Shown piece by piece: positions 1 to 5,847 of a stretch of 11,184 nt of DNA (its first letter is position 1; each line of letters opens with the position of its first letter). The notes below the pieces were generated by a model that was not told the origin of the DNA, made no database searches, and saw only the letters and a list, made by a program, of their open reading frames with translations. The stretch is from an uncultured Ruminococcus sp. Its GTDB lineage: Bacteria > Bacillota > Clostridia > Oscillospirales > Ruminococcaceae. The position numbers and the translations under genes are program-made. The stretch spans positions 1 through 11,184 of the forward strand of contig CAMBJF010000066.1 in assembly GCA_945867875.1 (NCBI GenBank), read 5' to 3'.

Positions 1-44
1 CACACTGCATATCGTCGGCAGCGTCAGATGTGTATAAGAGACAG
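1..44 (+). other. Nextera i5 sequencing adapter (not biological)
   Basis: Bases 12-25 are the Nextera read-1 primer tail TCGTCGGCAGCGTC and 26-44 are the 19-base Tn5 mosaic end AGATGTGTATAAGAGACAG. Bases 4-11 (ACTGCATA) fit an i5 index, S506 from memory, preceded by the last three bases of the i5 primer. Genomic sequence starts at 45. Any reading frame that opens here gives the known artefact peptide MCIRDS. Confidence 0.98.
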
Positions 45-55
45 TGTTTACTGTA

Positions 56-88
56 CCCTCTTTACGGAAAGTAAGAGGGATATTTTTA
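56..88 (+). terminator. terminator-like hairpin in the leader of the chelatase gene (possible attenuator)
   Basis: CCCTCTTTAC (56-65) pairs with GTAAGAGGG (71-79) around the loop GGAAA, with one bulged T. ATATTTTTATC follows at once, giving an intrinsic-terminator shape. It ends about 30 bases before the start codon at 118, so it either ends an upstream transcript or acts as a premature terminator in this gene's leader. The next hairpin (95-110) favours leader control, but the sequence further upstream is missing. Confidence 0.6.
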
Positions 89-94
89 TCAATG

Positions 95-110
95 CCTCCG
101 AAAATGGAGG
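95..110 (+). promoter_or_regulatory. hairpin sequestering the Shine-Dalgarno of the chelatase gene
   Basis: CCTCC (95-99) is perfectly complementary to GGAGG (106-110), with a six-base loop. GGAGG is the Shine-Dalgarno of the gene starting at 118, with a seven-base spacer. When the hairpin forms, the ribosome site is masked. CCCTC (56-60) and GAGGG (75-79) upstream can also pair with parts of these arms, so alternative folds are possible. This resembles a riboswitch or attenuator expression platform. No aptamer is visible because the contig starts at 45. Confidence 0.55.
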
Positions 111-117
111 AAAAATT

Positions 118-1203
118 ATGAAAAACTTAAAGCTTATCCTTGCAGCAATGACTGCACTCTGCGTAATGACAGCCTGCGGCGGAAACACCGACAGCACTGC
201 TGACACATCTGCCGAGACAGCTTCCGAAACAGTTCAGGCTGAGGAGACTCAGGCTTCCGAGGAAACATCTGCTGAGGAAACAACTGAAGAAGCAACCGAG
301 GAAGATTCATCTTCTGAAGAAAATTCATCTTCCGAGGAAGATGCCGAGGACGATGAGAACTACAACACAGGCGATGCTTCTCTCGACAACGTAAGAAATC
401 AGGACGAGATCGGCGAGAACGAGCTTCTCGCAGTAAGCTTCGGCACAAGCTTCAACGACAGCCGCCGTCTTACTATCGGCGCTATTGAGAATGATCTTGA
501 GACTGCATTCCCCGACTATTCCGTAAGAAGAGGCTTTACCGCAAACATCGTTATCGACCACGTTCAGAGACGTGACGGCATTCTCATTGATGACCTCAAT
601 GCCGCTCTCCGGCGTGCTGCTGACAACGGCGTTAAGAACCTCGTTATCCAGCCCACACACCTTATGAACGGTCTTGAGTATGATGAGATCGTTGATACTG
701 CTGCAAATTACTCCGATGCATTTGACAAGGTAGTATTCGGCGCACCTCTTCTCACAAGCGATGATGACTTTGACCGAGTTGCAAAGGCTATCACCGACTG
801 GACATCTGAGTATGATGACGGCGAGACCGCTATCTGCTTTATGGGTCACGGCACAGAGGCTGACTCCAACTCCGTATATTCCAAGATGCAGGATACTCTC
901 ACAAATATGGGCTTTGCAAACTACTATGTAGGCACTGTTGAAGCCGCTCCCAGCCTTGATGATGTTCTTGCAAAGGTCAAGGAGGGCAATTACAAGAGAG
1001 TTGTTCTCGAACCCCTTATGGTAGTTGCAGGCGACCACGCCAACAACGATATGGCAGGCGACGAGGACGGTTCCTGGAAAACTACATTTGAAAACGAAGG
1101 CTATGAGGTGGTATGCCTGCTGAGAGGTCTCGGCGAGAACGAGGCTATCAGACAGATCTATGTTGACCACGCTCAGGCTGCAATAGATTCCCTCAATTCA
1201 TAA
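118..1203 (+). CDS. cbiK: secreted lipoprotein CbiK-type tetrapyrrole metal chelatase
   Basis: 361-residue protein of the CbiK family (anaerobic sirohydrochlorin cobaltochelatase). The start is ATG 118, with GGAGG seven bases upstream; the frame is open further upstream only through adapter. Residues 1-20 are a lipoprotein signal peptide (VMTAC, lipid cysteine C20). Residues about 23-95 form a low-complexity S/T/E/D-rich linker. The chelatase domain covers about 102-361, close to the size of a whole cytosolic CbiK. It shows VSFGTS near 106, QPTH (H181), MGHG (H244), GTVEAAP (E275), GDHANNDMAGDE (H307) and RGLGENEAIR. The H244/E275/H307 spacing matches, within one residue, the metal ligands I recall for the periplasmic CbiK of Desulfovibrio vulgaris (His154/Glu184/His216). 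The family and export signal are clear. The substrate is not: an anchored extracellular enzyme is unlikely to serve cytoplasmic B12 synthesis. The following importer genes suggest metal insertion into, or removal from, scavenged heme or another tetrapyrrole. Confidence 0.9.
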   Translation: MKNLKLILAAMTALCVMTACGGNTDSTADTSAETASETVQAEETQASEETSAEETTEEATEEDSSSEENSSSEEDAEDDENYNTGDASLDNVRNQDEIGENELLAVSFGTSFNDSRRLTIGAIENDLETAFPDYSVRRGFTANIVIDHVQRRDGILIDDLNAALRRAADNGVKNLVIQPTHLMNGLEYDEIVDTAANYSDAFDKVVFGAPLLTSDDDFDRVAKAITDWTSEYDDGETAICFMGHGTEADSNSVYSKMQDTLTNMGFANYYVGTVEAAPSLDDVLAKVKEGNYKRVVLEPLMVVAGDHANNDMAGDEDGSWKTTFENEGYEVVCLLRGLGENEAIRQIYVDHAQAAIDSLNS

Positions 1204-1229
1204 TTTGAAAATTATAGTTTAAGCAAGGC

Positions 1230-1260
1230 CTCTCTCCGTGTTTCACGGGGGGAGACTGTT
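1230..1260 (+). terminator. hairpin between the chelatase and the next lipoprotein gene (weak terminator or processing site)
   Basis: An 11-pair stem (1230-1240 with 1244-1254, three G-U pairs) with loop TTT lies 26 bases after the chelatase stop. The following ACTGTTTATAATATC is only a weak U-tract. It probably gives partial termination or protects the 3' end of the first message, allowing unequal expression of the chelatase and the importer genes. Confidence 0.45.
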
Positions 1261-1297
1261 TATAATATCAAGTATTTGATCAAAGGAGACCCATAAA

Positions 1298-2221
1298 ATG
1301 AAAAACAAAGCTTCATTGTCAATAATTCTTGCGTCATTTATGTTGCTTGCAGGCTGCGGAACTACTGCCGATACAAGTAATGCTTCCGATACATCTGCAT
1401 CTTCCGAAACAGCTTCCGAGACTTCCGCCGAGACTGTTTCCGAAAGCAGCAATGCCGTTGCGGACGGTGCCGAGACCATTCCCGACAGCCTTGTTATCCC
1501 CGAGGATATGACCCCTGTTTATGCCGACAGCTTAAATGACGGCGAGTACAGCATCACTGTGGATTCAAGCTCCTCAATGTTCACCGTCACCGACTGCACC
1601 CTTACCGTTGCCGACGGAAAAATGACCGCACAAATGACAATGGGCGGCACTGGATATCTTTATGTTTTTATGGGCAAGGGCGAAAATGCCACGGAGGACG
1701 GCTATATCCCCTTTGAGGAAAATTCCGACGGAACACATTCCTTTACCGTTCCCGTTGAGGGCCTCGATATGGGCATCGACTGCGCCGCATTCAGCAGGAA
1801 AAAGGAAAAGTGGTACGACCGCACCCTGCTTTTCCGTGCCGACTCCCTCCCCGCAGAAGCATTTGCCGAGGGTACATTCAACACAGCCGAAAGCCTTGGT
1901 CTTGCTGATGGCGTTTACACCGCAGAAGTCACCTTAAACGGCGGTTCGGGCAGAGCAAGCGTTATGTCTCCCGCAAAAATAACCGTGGAAAACGGCACAG
2001 CTACTGCGGAAATTGAATGGAGCAGCTCCAAGTATGACAGTATGACCGTTGGCGGCGACAAATATTCCCCCGTGAACACCGAGGGCAATTCCGTTTTTGT
2101 TATCCCCGTAACAGGCTTTGACTACAAAATGCCCATATCTGCGACCACATCAGCAATGAGCACCCCTCACGACATCGAGTACACACTTTTCTTTGACTCC
2201 ACAACCCTTGCCGCAGAATGA
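1298..2221 (+). CDS. surface lipoprotein with two Shp/NEAT-like (putative heme-binding) domains
   Basis: 307 residues. ATG 1298 is preceded by AAAGGAG at 1282-1288. A lipoprotein signal ends in LLAGC (C20), followed by an S/T/E-rich linker to about residue 65. Two beta-rich repeats follow. Repeat 1 (about 81-185) opens DGEYSITV, has FMGKGENA and ends KKEKWYDRTLLF. Repeat 2 (about 204-305) opens DGVYTAEV, has WSSSKYDSM (M249) and TSAMSTPHDIEYTLFF (M287). The opening DGxY, the 'VENGTATAEI' strand and the closing YTLFF strand resemble NEAT and streptococcal Shp heme-binding immunoglobulin-like domains. Shp coordinates heme with two methionines, so M249 and M287 are candidate ligands by inference. 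It lies between a chelatase and a substrate-binding protein and overlaps the latter by four bases, matching the shp-htsABC order in streptococci. The domain assignment comes from pattern memory, not a search. It could instead bind another tetrapyrrole or be a structural accessory protein. Confidence 0.6.
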   Translation: MKNKASLSIILASFMLLAGCGTTADTSNASDTSASSETASETSAETVSESSNAVADGAETIPDSLVIPEDMTPVYADSLNDGEYSITVDSSSSMFTVTDCTLTVADGKMTAQMTMGGTGYLYVFMGKGENATEDGYIPFEENSDGTHSFTVPVEGLDMGIDCAAFSRKKEKWYDRTLLFRADSLPAEAFAEGTFNTAESLGLADGVYTAEVTLNGGSGRASVMSPAKITVENGTATAEIEWSSSKYDSMTVGGDKYSPVNTEGNSVFVIPVTGFDYKMPISATTSAMSTPHDIEYTLFFDSTTLAAE

Positions 2222-3345
2222 GGAAAGCGTATATTTTTCTGCCCCTGATATTTTGTCTTGCGGCTCTCACAGCCTGCGGAAATACATCTGACAACGGGGC
2301 ATTCGACCTTGAAAACACCCCCTCGGAGCATATGGAGCTTTTGTATGCGGACCAGTTTTCCGTTGACCGCTATGAAAACGGCATATCTCTTGTGACGGTG
2401 GGCGACGGAGAAAAATATCTCCTTGTGCCCGAAAATGAAACGGTGGAGACATCGGTGGACATTACTGTTATAAACACCCCTGTTGACAACATCTACCTTG
2501 CGGCATCATCGGCAATGGATCTGTTTTTCGGCATCGGCGCAGATGACAGGATACTTGCCACATCTACCCTTGAACGTGACTGGTCACTGCCCTATGTAAA
2601 GCAGGCGATGTCCGACGAGGATATCCTCTATGCGGGAAAATATTCCGCCCCCGATTATGAGCTTATCCTCTCCGAGGGCTGCGGCATCGCCATAGAATCA
2701 ACGATGATATACCATAAGCCCGAGGTCAAGGAGCAGCTTGAACGCTTCGGCATACCCGTTTTTGTGGAGCGGTCAAGCTATGAATCCCACCCCCTTGGAC
2801 GGCTGGAATGGGTAAAACTTTACGGACTTATGACGGGCAATGAGGAAGAAGCGGAGAAGCTTTTTTCGGAGCAGTCAGAGCTGCTGCAAAGCGTTTCGCA
2901 GAACGGGTCTGCGGGCAAGACGGCAGCATTTTTCTATATCTCTCAAAAGGGCAGCGCAGTTGTCCGAAAGCCCGATGATTATGTTTCAAAAATGATACAG
3001 CTTGCAGGCGGTGAATATATTTTCACCTCCGACGACCTGAACACCGAGGAAAATGCCCAGTCCACCACGGATATGCAGTTTGAAGCCTTTTACGCAGCCG
3101 CCAAGGACGCAGATGTGCTCATCTACAGCAGCACCATTGACGGCGGCATTGATGATATTTCCGCACTTTTCGAAAAAAACAGTCTTTTTGCAGATTTCAA
3201 GGCGGTCAAAACGGGAAATGTGTGGTGCACTGACAAAAATATGTTCCAGCAGACCACCGCGGCGGCGGAAATAATATCAGATCTGAATCTTATTTTCACG
3301 GACAATGCGGGAGACGAAACGGAGTTCTTTTACAAACTAAAATAA
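2218..3345 (+). CDS. substrate-binding lipoprotein of a heme/siderophore/cobalamin-type ABC importer
   Basis: 375 residues. The ATGA overlap with the upstream stop (2218-2221) and the lack of a clear Shine-Dalgarno suggest translational coupling. The signal peptide ends LTAC (C20). The remainder fits the Peripla_BP_2 (BtuF/FepB/FhuD/IsdE) fold. An N-lobe strand pattern includes SSAMDLFFGIGADDRILAT. After the helical backbone comes a PLGRLEWVKLYGLMTGNEEE segment, seen in class III substrate-binding proteins of Clostridia. The C-lobe contains a KMIQLAGGEYIF segment ('lag..Gg.n'-like) and the expected final GNVWCTDKNMFQQT. It should capture ligand at the outer face of the membrane, possibly from the preceding Shp-like lipoprotein, and deliver it to the permease encoded next. 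The ligand cannot be read from sequence; heme or another metal-tetrapyrrole is inferred from the neighbours, while siderophore or corrinoid remains possible. Confidence 0.87.
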   Translation: MRKAYIFLPLIFCLAALTACGNTSDNGAFDLENTPSEHMELLYADQFSVDRYENGISLVTVGDGEKYLLVPENETVETSVDITVINTPVDNIYLAASSAMDLFFGIGADDRILATSTLERDWSLPYVKQAMSDEDILYAGKYSAPDYELILSEGCGIAIESTMIYHKPEVKEQLERFGIPVFVERSSYESHPLGRLEWVKLYGLMTGNEEEAEKLFSEQSELLQSVSQNGSAGKTAAFFYISQKGSAVVRKPDDYVSKMIQLAGGEYIFTSDDLNTEENAQSTTDMQFEAFYAAAKDADVLIYSSTIDGGIDDISALFEKNSLFADFKAVKTGNVWCTDKNMFQQTTAAAEIISDLNLIFTDNAGDETEFFYKLK

Positions 3346-3359
3346 GTTGGGAGGGAAGT

Positions 3360-4379
3360 ATGATGAAAGGTACAAGGCGTTATGTGACGGGATTTATTAT
3401 CCTGCTTGTGCTGCTGACGGGCTTTGCGGCGGCAGGGCTGTTCTATGGCAGCGTGAGCTTTTCCCCCGAAACGGTCATAGGCATTCTTTCGGGTGCCGAA
3501 AAGGGAACCACAGCTGCAAATATCATACTTTCCATACGTCTCCCCCGTGTCCTTGCAGCAATTATCCTTGGCGGCGGGCTTGCAGTATCGGGATATCTCC
3601 TACAGACCTATTTTGCAAACCCCATTGCAGGTCCTTTCGTCCTTGGAATATCATCGGGGGCAAAGCTTGCGGTGGCTATGGCAATGATACTTTTTCTGCA
3701 AAACGGCATTTACCTGTCCTCAGCCGCACTTATCGCCGCAGCATTTGCAGGCTCAATGCTGTCAATGGGCTTTATAATCGCCGTGTCCTCACGGATAAAG
3801 CGAAGCTCTATGCTTATCGTCAGCGGCGTTATGATAGGATATATCTGCTCGGGCATAACAGACCTTGCGGTGGCTTTTGCGGACGATTCCAACATCGTCA
3901 ATCTCCACAGCTGGTCAATGGGCAGCTTTTCGGGCATTGACGGGGACGATGTAAAGGCGTTTGCTCCCGTTATCCTCCTGTCCCTCCTTGCGGCATTTCT
4001 TATGTCAAAACAGATAAATGCATACCGTCTCGGTGAGGTGTATGCCCAAAGCTCGGGAGTGAACGTAAAGGCGTTCAGACTTGGGCTTATCCTTGTTTCA
4101 AGCCTGCTTTCGGCGGCGGTAACGGCTTTTGCGGGGCCTGTTTCCTTTGTGGGCATAGCAGTGCCCCATCTGATAAAAAAGCTTTTCGGCACGGCAGACC
4201 CACATATAATAATCCCCGCATCATTCCTTGGCGGAGGGGTGTTCTGCCTGATGTGCGACCTGCCCGCAAGGATACTTTTCGCCCCCACGGAACTGAGCAT
4301 AAGCTCGGTAACGGCGCTTGTGGGAGCGCCTGTGGTTATTATGATAATGGCGGGACGGCATAACACCGATCACCAATAA
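3360..4379 (+). CDS. FecCD/BtuC-family ABC importer permease
   Basis: 339 residues, almost all hydrophobic helices, the usual length for the FecCD family (about ten membrane spans). GGGAGG (3349-3354) serves either ATG 3360 or ATG 3363; the second has the more typical eight-base spacing, a difference of one residue. Family landmarks include RLPRVLAAIILGGGLAVSGY with LLQTYFANPIAGPFVLG in the first third. GPVSFVGIAVPHLIKKLFG follows near the C-terminus, the cytoplasmic coupling segment that meets the ATPase. The usual ELPVGVVTALIGAP motif reads ELSISSVTALVGAP, and the normal Arg after PH is a Lys. These are mild departures shared with a clostridial subfamily as far as I recall. It lies 14 bases after the binding-protein gene and 21 before the ATPase gene. 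One permease gene implies a homodimer. Confidence 0.94.
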   Translation: MMKGTRRYVTGFIILLVLLTGFAAAGLFYGSVSFSPETVIGILSGAEKGTTAANIILSIRLPRVLAAIILGGGLAVSGYLLQTYFANPIAGPFVLGISSGAKLAVAMAMILFLQNGIYLSSAALIAAAFAGSMLSMGFIIAVSSRIKRSSMLIVSGVMIGYICSGITDLAVAFADDSNIVNLHSWSMGSFSGIDGDDVKAFAPVILLSLLAAFLMSKQINAYRLGEVYAQSSGVNVKAFRLGLILVSSLLSAAVTAFAGPVSFVGIAVPHLIKKLFGTADPHIIIPASFLGGGVFCLMCDLPARILFAPTELSISSVTALVGAPVVIMIMAGRHNTDHQ

Positions 4380-4400
4380 AGCAGTGAAAGGAACGGGAAT

Positions 4401-5501
4401 ATGGGCGAAAACGGACTGACAGCCGAAAGCCTTGCCGTGGGCTACGGCAGGAACATTCTCATAAGCGGCATTGACATAAGCCTCAGAAAGGGTATGATAA
4501 TCACCCTTATCGGTCCCAACGGCGCAGGAAAATCCACGATACTCAAAAGCATTTCCCGACAGATATCTCCCCTTGGCGGAGCGGTGTACATCGGTGAAAG
4601 GGAGCTTCGGGAATATGACGGCATAAACCTTGCAAAGAAAATGTCACTGATGATGACAGGCCGTGTTGACGCAGAGCTTATGACCTGCGAGCAGGCAGTC
4701 TCGGCGGGAAGATATCCATACACAGGGCGGCTTGGCATTCTTTCCCCCGAGGACAGACGGGCTGTGCGGGAGGCTATGGAGCTTACCGATGTGCTGTCCA
4801 TCGGAGACAGATTTATCTCCCGGATAAGCGACGGTCAGCGGCAGAGAGTGATGCTTGCAAGGGCAATTTGTCAGGAGCCTGAGATACTTGTCCTTGACGA
4901 GCCTACCTCATTTCTCGACATACGCCACAAGCTAAAGCTCCTTGACATTCTCCGCAGGCTTGTCCGTGAAAAGAACATCGGCGTTATAATGTCTATGCAC
5001 GAGCTTGATATGGCTGAACGTATCTCCGACTATGTGATATGTGTGGGCGAAAAGGGCATCGCCGCACAGGGCAGTCCCGAGGAGATATTCTCAAAGGAGC
5101 GCATAACATCTCTTTACGGCATTGACAAGGGCAGCTTCGAGGAACGCTTCTGCACCGCCGAGCTTTCTGCGCCCGTTGGTGAGCCGAAAGTATTCGTCAT
5201 AGCGGGAAATGGCAGTGGCACGTCAGTTTTTCGCAGGCTGCAAAGGCTTGACACCCCGTTTATAACGGGCATTATCCACGAAAATGACCTTGATTTTCCA
5301 GCCGCTGCTGCCCTTGCCGCAAGGGTCATATCCGAAAAGCCCTTTGAGATGATATCCGAGGAGCGGGAACAGGAAGCTGTACGGCTCATTGACAGTTGCG
5401 AAAGTGTCATATGCCCCCTTGACAGCTTCGGAGCGATAAACGAAGCCAACAGGCGGCTGAAGGAATATGCGGAGCGGACGGGAAAGCATGTCATAAAATA
5501 A
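4401..5501 (+). CDS. ABC importer ATPase with an altered Q-loop and an extra C-terminal domain
   Basis: 366 residues, versus about 255 for FecE/BtuD-type ATPases. GAAAGGA at 4386-4392 precedes ATG 4401. The nucleotide-binding domain (about 1-245) has Walker A GPNGAGKST (38-46), a signature reading ISDGQRQ (142-148), Walker B ILVLDEPTSFLD (D166, E167) and the switch histidine in MSMHELD (H200). The Q-loop position, normally Gln in YLPQ, reads MSLMMTG (T86), so the catalytic-loop Gln appears absent. MTCEQAVSAGRYPYTG follows as in the family. Residues about 260-366 form an extra alpha/beta domain beginning KVFVIAGNGSGTSVFRRLQ, with ITGIIHENDLDFPAA and ending in a conserved-looking FGAINEANRRL segment. 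I recall similar extensions on ATPases in clostridial importer clusters but cannot name the fold; the glycine-rich opening suggests nucleotide or cofactor binding. It should power the preceding permease. Confidence 0.92.
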   Translation: MGENGLTAESLAVGYGRNILISGIDISLRKGMIITLIGPNGAGKSTILKSISRQISPLGGAVYIGERELREYDGINLAKKMSLMMTGRVDAELMTCEQAVSAGRYPYTGRLGILSPEDRRAVREAMELTDVLSIGDRFISRISDGQRQRVMLARAICQEPEILVLDEPTSFLDIRHKLKLLDILRRLVREKNIGVIMSMHELDMAERISDYVICVGEKGIAAQGSPEEIFSKERITSLYGIDKGSFEERFCTAELSAPVGEPKVFVIAGNGSGTSVFRRLQRLDTPFITGIIHENDLDFPAAAALAARVISEKPFEMISEEREQEAVRLIDSCESVICPLDSFGAINEANRRLKEYAERTGKHVIK

Positions 5502-5505
5502 GACC

Positions 5506-5546
5506 AAAAAGCGAAAAGACAATTTTTTGTCCTTTTCGCTTTTTTT
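5506..5546 (+). terminator. intrinsic terminator of the importer cluster
   Basis: AAAAAGCGAAAAG plus ACAA (5506-5522) pairs with TTGT (5527-5530) and CTTTTCGCTTTTT, with one bulged C and a TTTT loop. The right arm runs into TTTTTTT. It starts four bases after the ATPase stop. The A-run on the left arm means it could also work for transcripts from the other strand. Confidence 0.92.
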
Positions 5547-5586
5547 ATGTCGGATTTTTTCTGAAATATGCGTGTCATCTGACATA
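5546..5586. promoter_or_regulatory. inverted-repeat block upstream of the consensus promoter (possible operator)
   Basis: TATGTCGGAT (5546-5555) and ATCTGACATA (5577-5586) are complementary apart from one G-T pair. Inside the right half lies a tight dyad TGTCA-TC-TGACA (5573-5584) whose centre is about 26 bases upstream of the -35 hexamer. That position suits an activator, but no regulator gene is present here to link to it. It could also be chance or a transcript hairpin. Confidence 0.3.
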
Positions 5587-5603
5587 AGTTCACAGAAATC
5601 GCC

Positions 5604-5632
5604 TTGACATTATACACAAAATGGGATATAAT
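5604..5632 (+). promoter_or_regulatory. perfect-consensus vegetative (sigma-70/sigma-A) promoter
   Basis: TTGACA (5604-5609) and TATAAT (5627-5632) are separated by exactly 17 bases, matching the consensus in all twelve positions. Transcription should start near 5639-5641. The first structure it would transcribe is the hairpin/terminator at 5656-5696, followed by the repeat element and the long leader of the RNase J gene at 6211. No other promoter of this quality is visible in the window. Confidence 0.9.
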
Positions 5633-5655
5633 AATTTTAATTATTGTGTTCGGAC

Positions 5656-5696
5656 AAAGGCAGGCATATGTCCTGCCCGATATCGGCTGCCTTTTT
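5656..5696 (+). terminator. short terminator with competing hairpins just after the promoter (small RNA or attenuator)
   Basis: AAAGGCAG (5656-5663) pairs with CTGCCTTT (5687-5694), followed by a run of five T, giving a terminator with a large loop. The same left arm can instead pair as GGCAGG (5659-5664) with CCTGCC (5672-5677). The two folds are mutually exclusive. The loop also contains a perfect ten-base palindrome CCGATATCGG (5677-5686). With the promoter above, the predicted product is a transcript of about 55-60 bases, or else a regulated terminator in the leader of the RNase J gene. Confidence 0.55.
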
Positions 5697-5740
5697 ATCA
5701 GCACCGAATGTCATACCTTATGATAGGGTCAGACGGATTT

Positions 5741-5842
5741 ATACTAATAACCAATAAAACTGCAGACAAAAAATCTTCGCATGATCCATATATGCAAGAT
5801 CATGCTCGATTTTTTGTACAGTTTTTAATTGGTTCTTAGTAT
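5741..5842. repeat. ~100-bp near-palindromic element (MITE- or REP-like long hairpin)
   Basis: The whole segment folds on itself. The outer arms ATACTAATAACCAAT (5741-5755) and ATTGGTTCTTAGTAT (5828-5842) pair with one mismatch. Inside, AAAACTG (5756-5762) pairs with CAGTTTT (5819-5825), ACAAAAAATC (5766-5775) with GATTTTTTGT (5808-5817), and GCATGATC (5779-5786) with GATCATGC (5798-5805) around an 11-base loop. It has no coding capacity. The same outer ends recur in miniature at 8552-8575, marking it as a repeat family rather than a one-off structure. AT borders both ends, but this is too short and self-complementary to call a target-site duplication. It lies in the RNase J leader. Confidence 0.75.
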
Positions 5843-5847
5843 TAGTA

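Noticed and set aside
325..1170. Long antisense open frame (281 codons) opposite the chelatase gene
   Set aside because: Its frame mirrors codon bias of the real gene, it has no ribosome site and its translation shows no recognisable domain; the plus-strand frame has clear CbiK motifs.
1261..1266. TATAAT before the Shp-like lipoprotein gene, a possible internal promoter
   Set aside because: No -35-like hexamer at 16-18 bases upstream (that position lies in the hairpin) and no exact TGn extension; not enough to call a promoter.
5114..5704. Minus-strand open frame of 196 codons spanning the ATPase 3' end and the terminator
   Set aside because: It crosses the strong terminator and overlaps the conserved ATPase C-terminal domain; no family resemblance, so it is a shadow frame.
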